This document shows, piece by piece, positions 25,408-26,008 of a stretch of DNA of 26,008 nt; position 1 is the first letter of the stretch; every line of letters starts with the position of its first letter. The position numbers and the translations under genes are program-made. This DNA comes from Candidatus Baldrarchaeota archaeon (GTDB lineage: Archaea; Asgardarchaeota; Baldrarchaeia; Baldrarchaeales; DXJG01): NCBI GenBank assembly GCA_030587435.1, contig JAUQZC010000059.1:1-26008 (forward strand), read 5' to 3'. The notes under the pieces are model-generated. The model was not told where the DNA came from. It saw only the letters and a list, made by a program, of their open reading frames with translations, and did no database searches.

Positions 25408-25551
25408 GTAGTCCACTTGGCTACCCCGGCACCTACAATTATCTTTGTTTAAAGTTTCTGGGTATTATAACATTATTTGCGTATTTAAAGACAATGCACA
25501 ATCTTAATTATACCATTATTTAAAGTAAGTGACGGAATTTTGGTTAAATAC

Positions 25552-26008
25552 TTATTCCTTATAAATTCTTCTGGATAATAAGACACGGTATCCTGATTTT
25601 TTAGATATTTCTTTAACGTTTTTATATGTTTGCAACATTTTTTCAGCTATTCTTTTTGCTCCTAGCTTAGTTTTGGCTACTATCTGTAGGGTTCCGTTTT
25701 GATTAAGGTGGTTGGGTGATTTTTCTATTATTTCAAAAACTGTTTTTAGTCCAGCGTGAATAGGGGGATTGGTTATTATGGCGTCAAATTTTTGGTTGAT
25801 TGCTGGCTTATACAAGTTTCCTTGTAATACTTTTATGTTTTTAACTTGGTTTAGTTCAGCATTTTTCCTTGCTAACCAGACTGCTCTCTCATTAATATCT
25901 ATCATAAATACTTTTAACTTTGGGTTTATTTTTGCCGCAACTATGCCTATTATACCATATCCACAGCCTAAATCCAATAGATATCCTTCTTCGGGAAGCA
26001 CCATGGAC
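25552..26008 (-). CDS. Class I SAM-dependent methyltransferase, RsmC-like, 5' end outside the window
   Basis: About 151 residues visible. LLDLGCGYGIIGIVAAKINP is the SAM-binding motif I, VFMIDINERAVWLARKNAELN motif II, and FDAIITNPPIHAGLKTVFEII contains NPP, the signature of N-methyltransferases acting on exocyclic amines. This resembles the RsmC/MJ0882 family, which methylates guanine N2 in rRNA. The frame continues past the window edge, so the ATG at 26004 need not be the start; these proteins usually have ~50 more residues ahead of motif I. Confidence 0.85.
   Translation of the reverse strand, partial: SMVLPEEGYLLDLGCGYGIIGIVAAKINPKLKVFMIDINERAVWLARKNAELNQVKNIKVLQGNLYKPAINQKFDAIITNPPIHAGLKTVFEIIEKSPNHLNQNGTLQIVAKTKLGAKRIAEKMLQTYKNVKEISKKSGYRVLLSRRIYKE

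Larger units (their letters stand above)
25304..25430 (-). tRNA. tRNA-Ser (anticodon GGA) with two introns, CCA encoded
   Basis: The acceptor GCCGGGG pairs perfectly with CCCCGGC, followed by G73, the serine discriminator, and an encoded CCA. T arm GTGGG, TTCGAAT, CCCAC. The long variable arm has stem GGCCC/GGGCC with loop TTAC, typical of Ser. The anticodon stem is CGGGC/GCCCG around CTGGAGA once a 20-nt intron (25355-25374) after position 37 is removed. A second 18-nt intron interrupts the D arm (25390-25407). The mature length would be 89 nt with CCA, normal for tRNA-Ser. A TTTAAA lies 20-30 nt upstream. Confidence 0.93.

Overview
The window is a piece of an AT-rich archaeal chromosome, almost entirely core information-processing genes. 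Archaeal-type ribosomal proteins (S3Ae, S24e, S27ae, S28e, S6e, L7Ae, L24e, L18e), aIF2 gamma, aIF5B, Rpo3/Rpo7/Rpo10/Spt4, two KEOPS subunits, isopentenyl phosphate kinase and intron-bearing tRNAs with encoded CCA leave little doubt about the domain. Gene content and HEAT-repeat proteins would fit a deep TACK lineage such as Bathyarchaeia, but the phylum is a guess.

Layout. 1-1413: end of a HEAT-repeat gene (+) facing an intron-containing tRNA-Gly(GCC) (-). 1556-3808: GlmU-like sugar-1-phosphate nucleotidylyltransferase, a small nucleotidyltransferase and an unrecognised small protein (-). 4173-7116: S15, RecJ/GAN-like DHH nuclease, KEOPS Pcc1, S3Ae (-). 7288-12998: S6e, aIF2 gamma, Fcf1-like PIN protein, Rpo7, Spt4, GTP-dependent dephospho-CoA kinase, S24e, S27ae, Bud32 and RdgB/HAM1 (-). 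13011-15869: L7Ae, NDK and aIF5B (-), with S28e-L24e turned onto the + strand at 16113-16527. 16593-24919: a long (-) series S13, S4, S11, Rpo3, L18e, L13, S9, Rpo10, S2, mevalonate kinase, isopentenyl phosphate kinase, type 2 IPP isomerase and a DUF2118-like protein. 25304-25430: tRNA-Ser(GGA) with two introns. 25552-26008: a partial class I methyltransferase running off the window.

Main discovery. Two protein-coding genes are interrupted by short insertions that fold as archaeal bulge-helix-bulge (BHB) introns. In aIF5B a 33-nt insertion (14676-14708) with an in-frame TAG folds into a textbook motif: 6-bp helix, 3-nt bulge, 4-bp helix, 3-nt bulge, 11-bp helix. Removing it at the standard splicing-endonuclease cut sites restores the conserved GGITQHIGA switch I region. 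In rpoN (Rpo10) a 41-nt insertion (21162-21202) has a 13-bp stem, a 4-bp central helix and two 3-nt bulges. Excision restores the canonical N-terminus MIIPVRCFTCGK, including the first zinc cysteine, whose codon is split by the intron. Without splicing neither protein can be made correctly. With three tRNA introns nearby, the tRNA splicing machinery (EndA-type endonuclease and RtcB ligase) appears to be used here for mRNAs of core transcription and translation genes. This is the part of the window most worth experimental follow-up.
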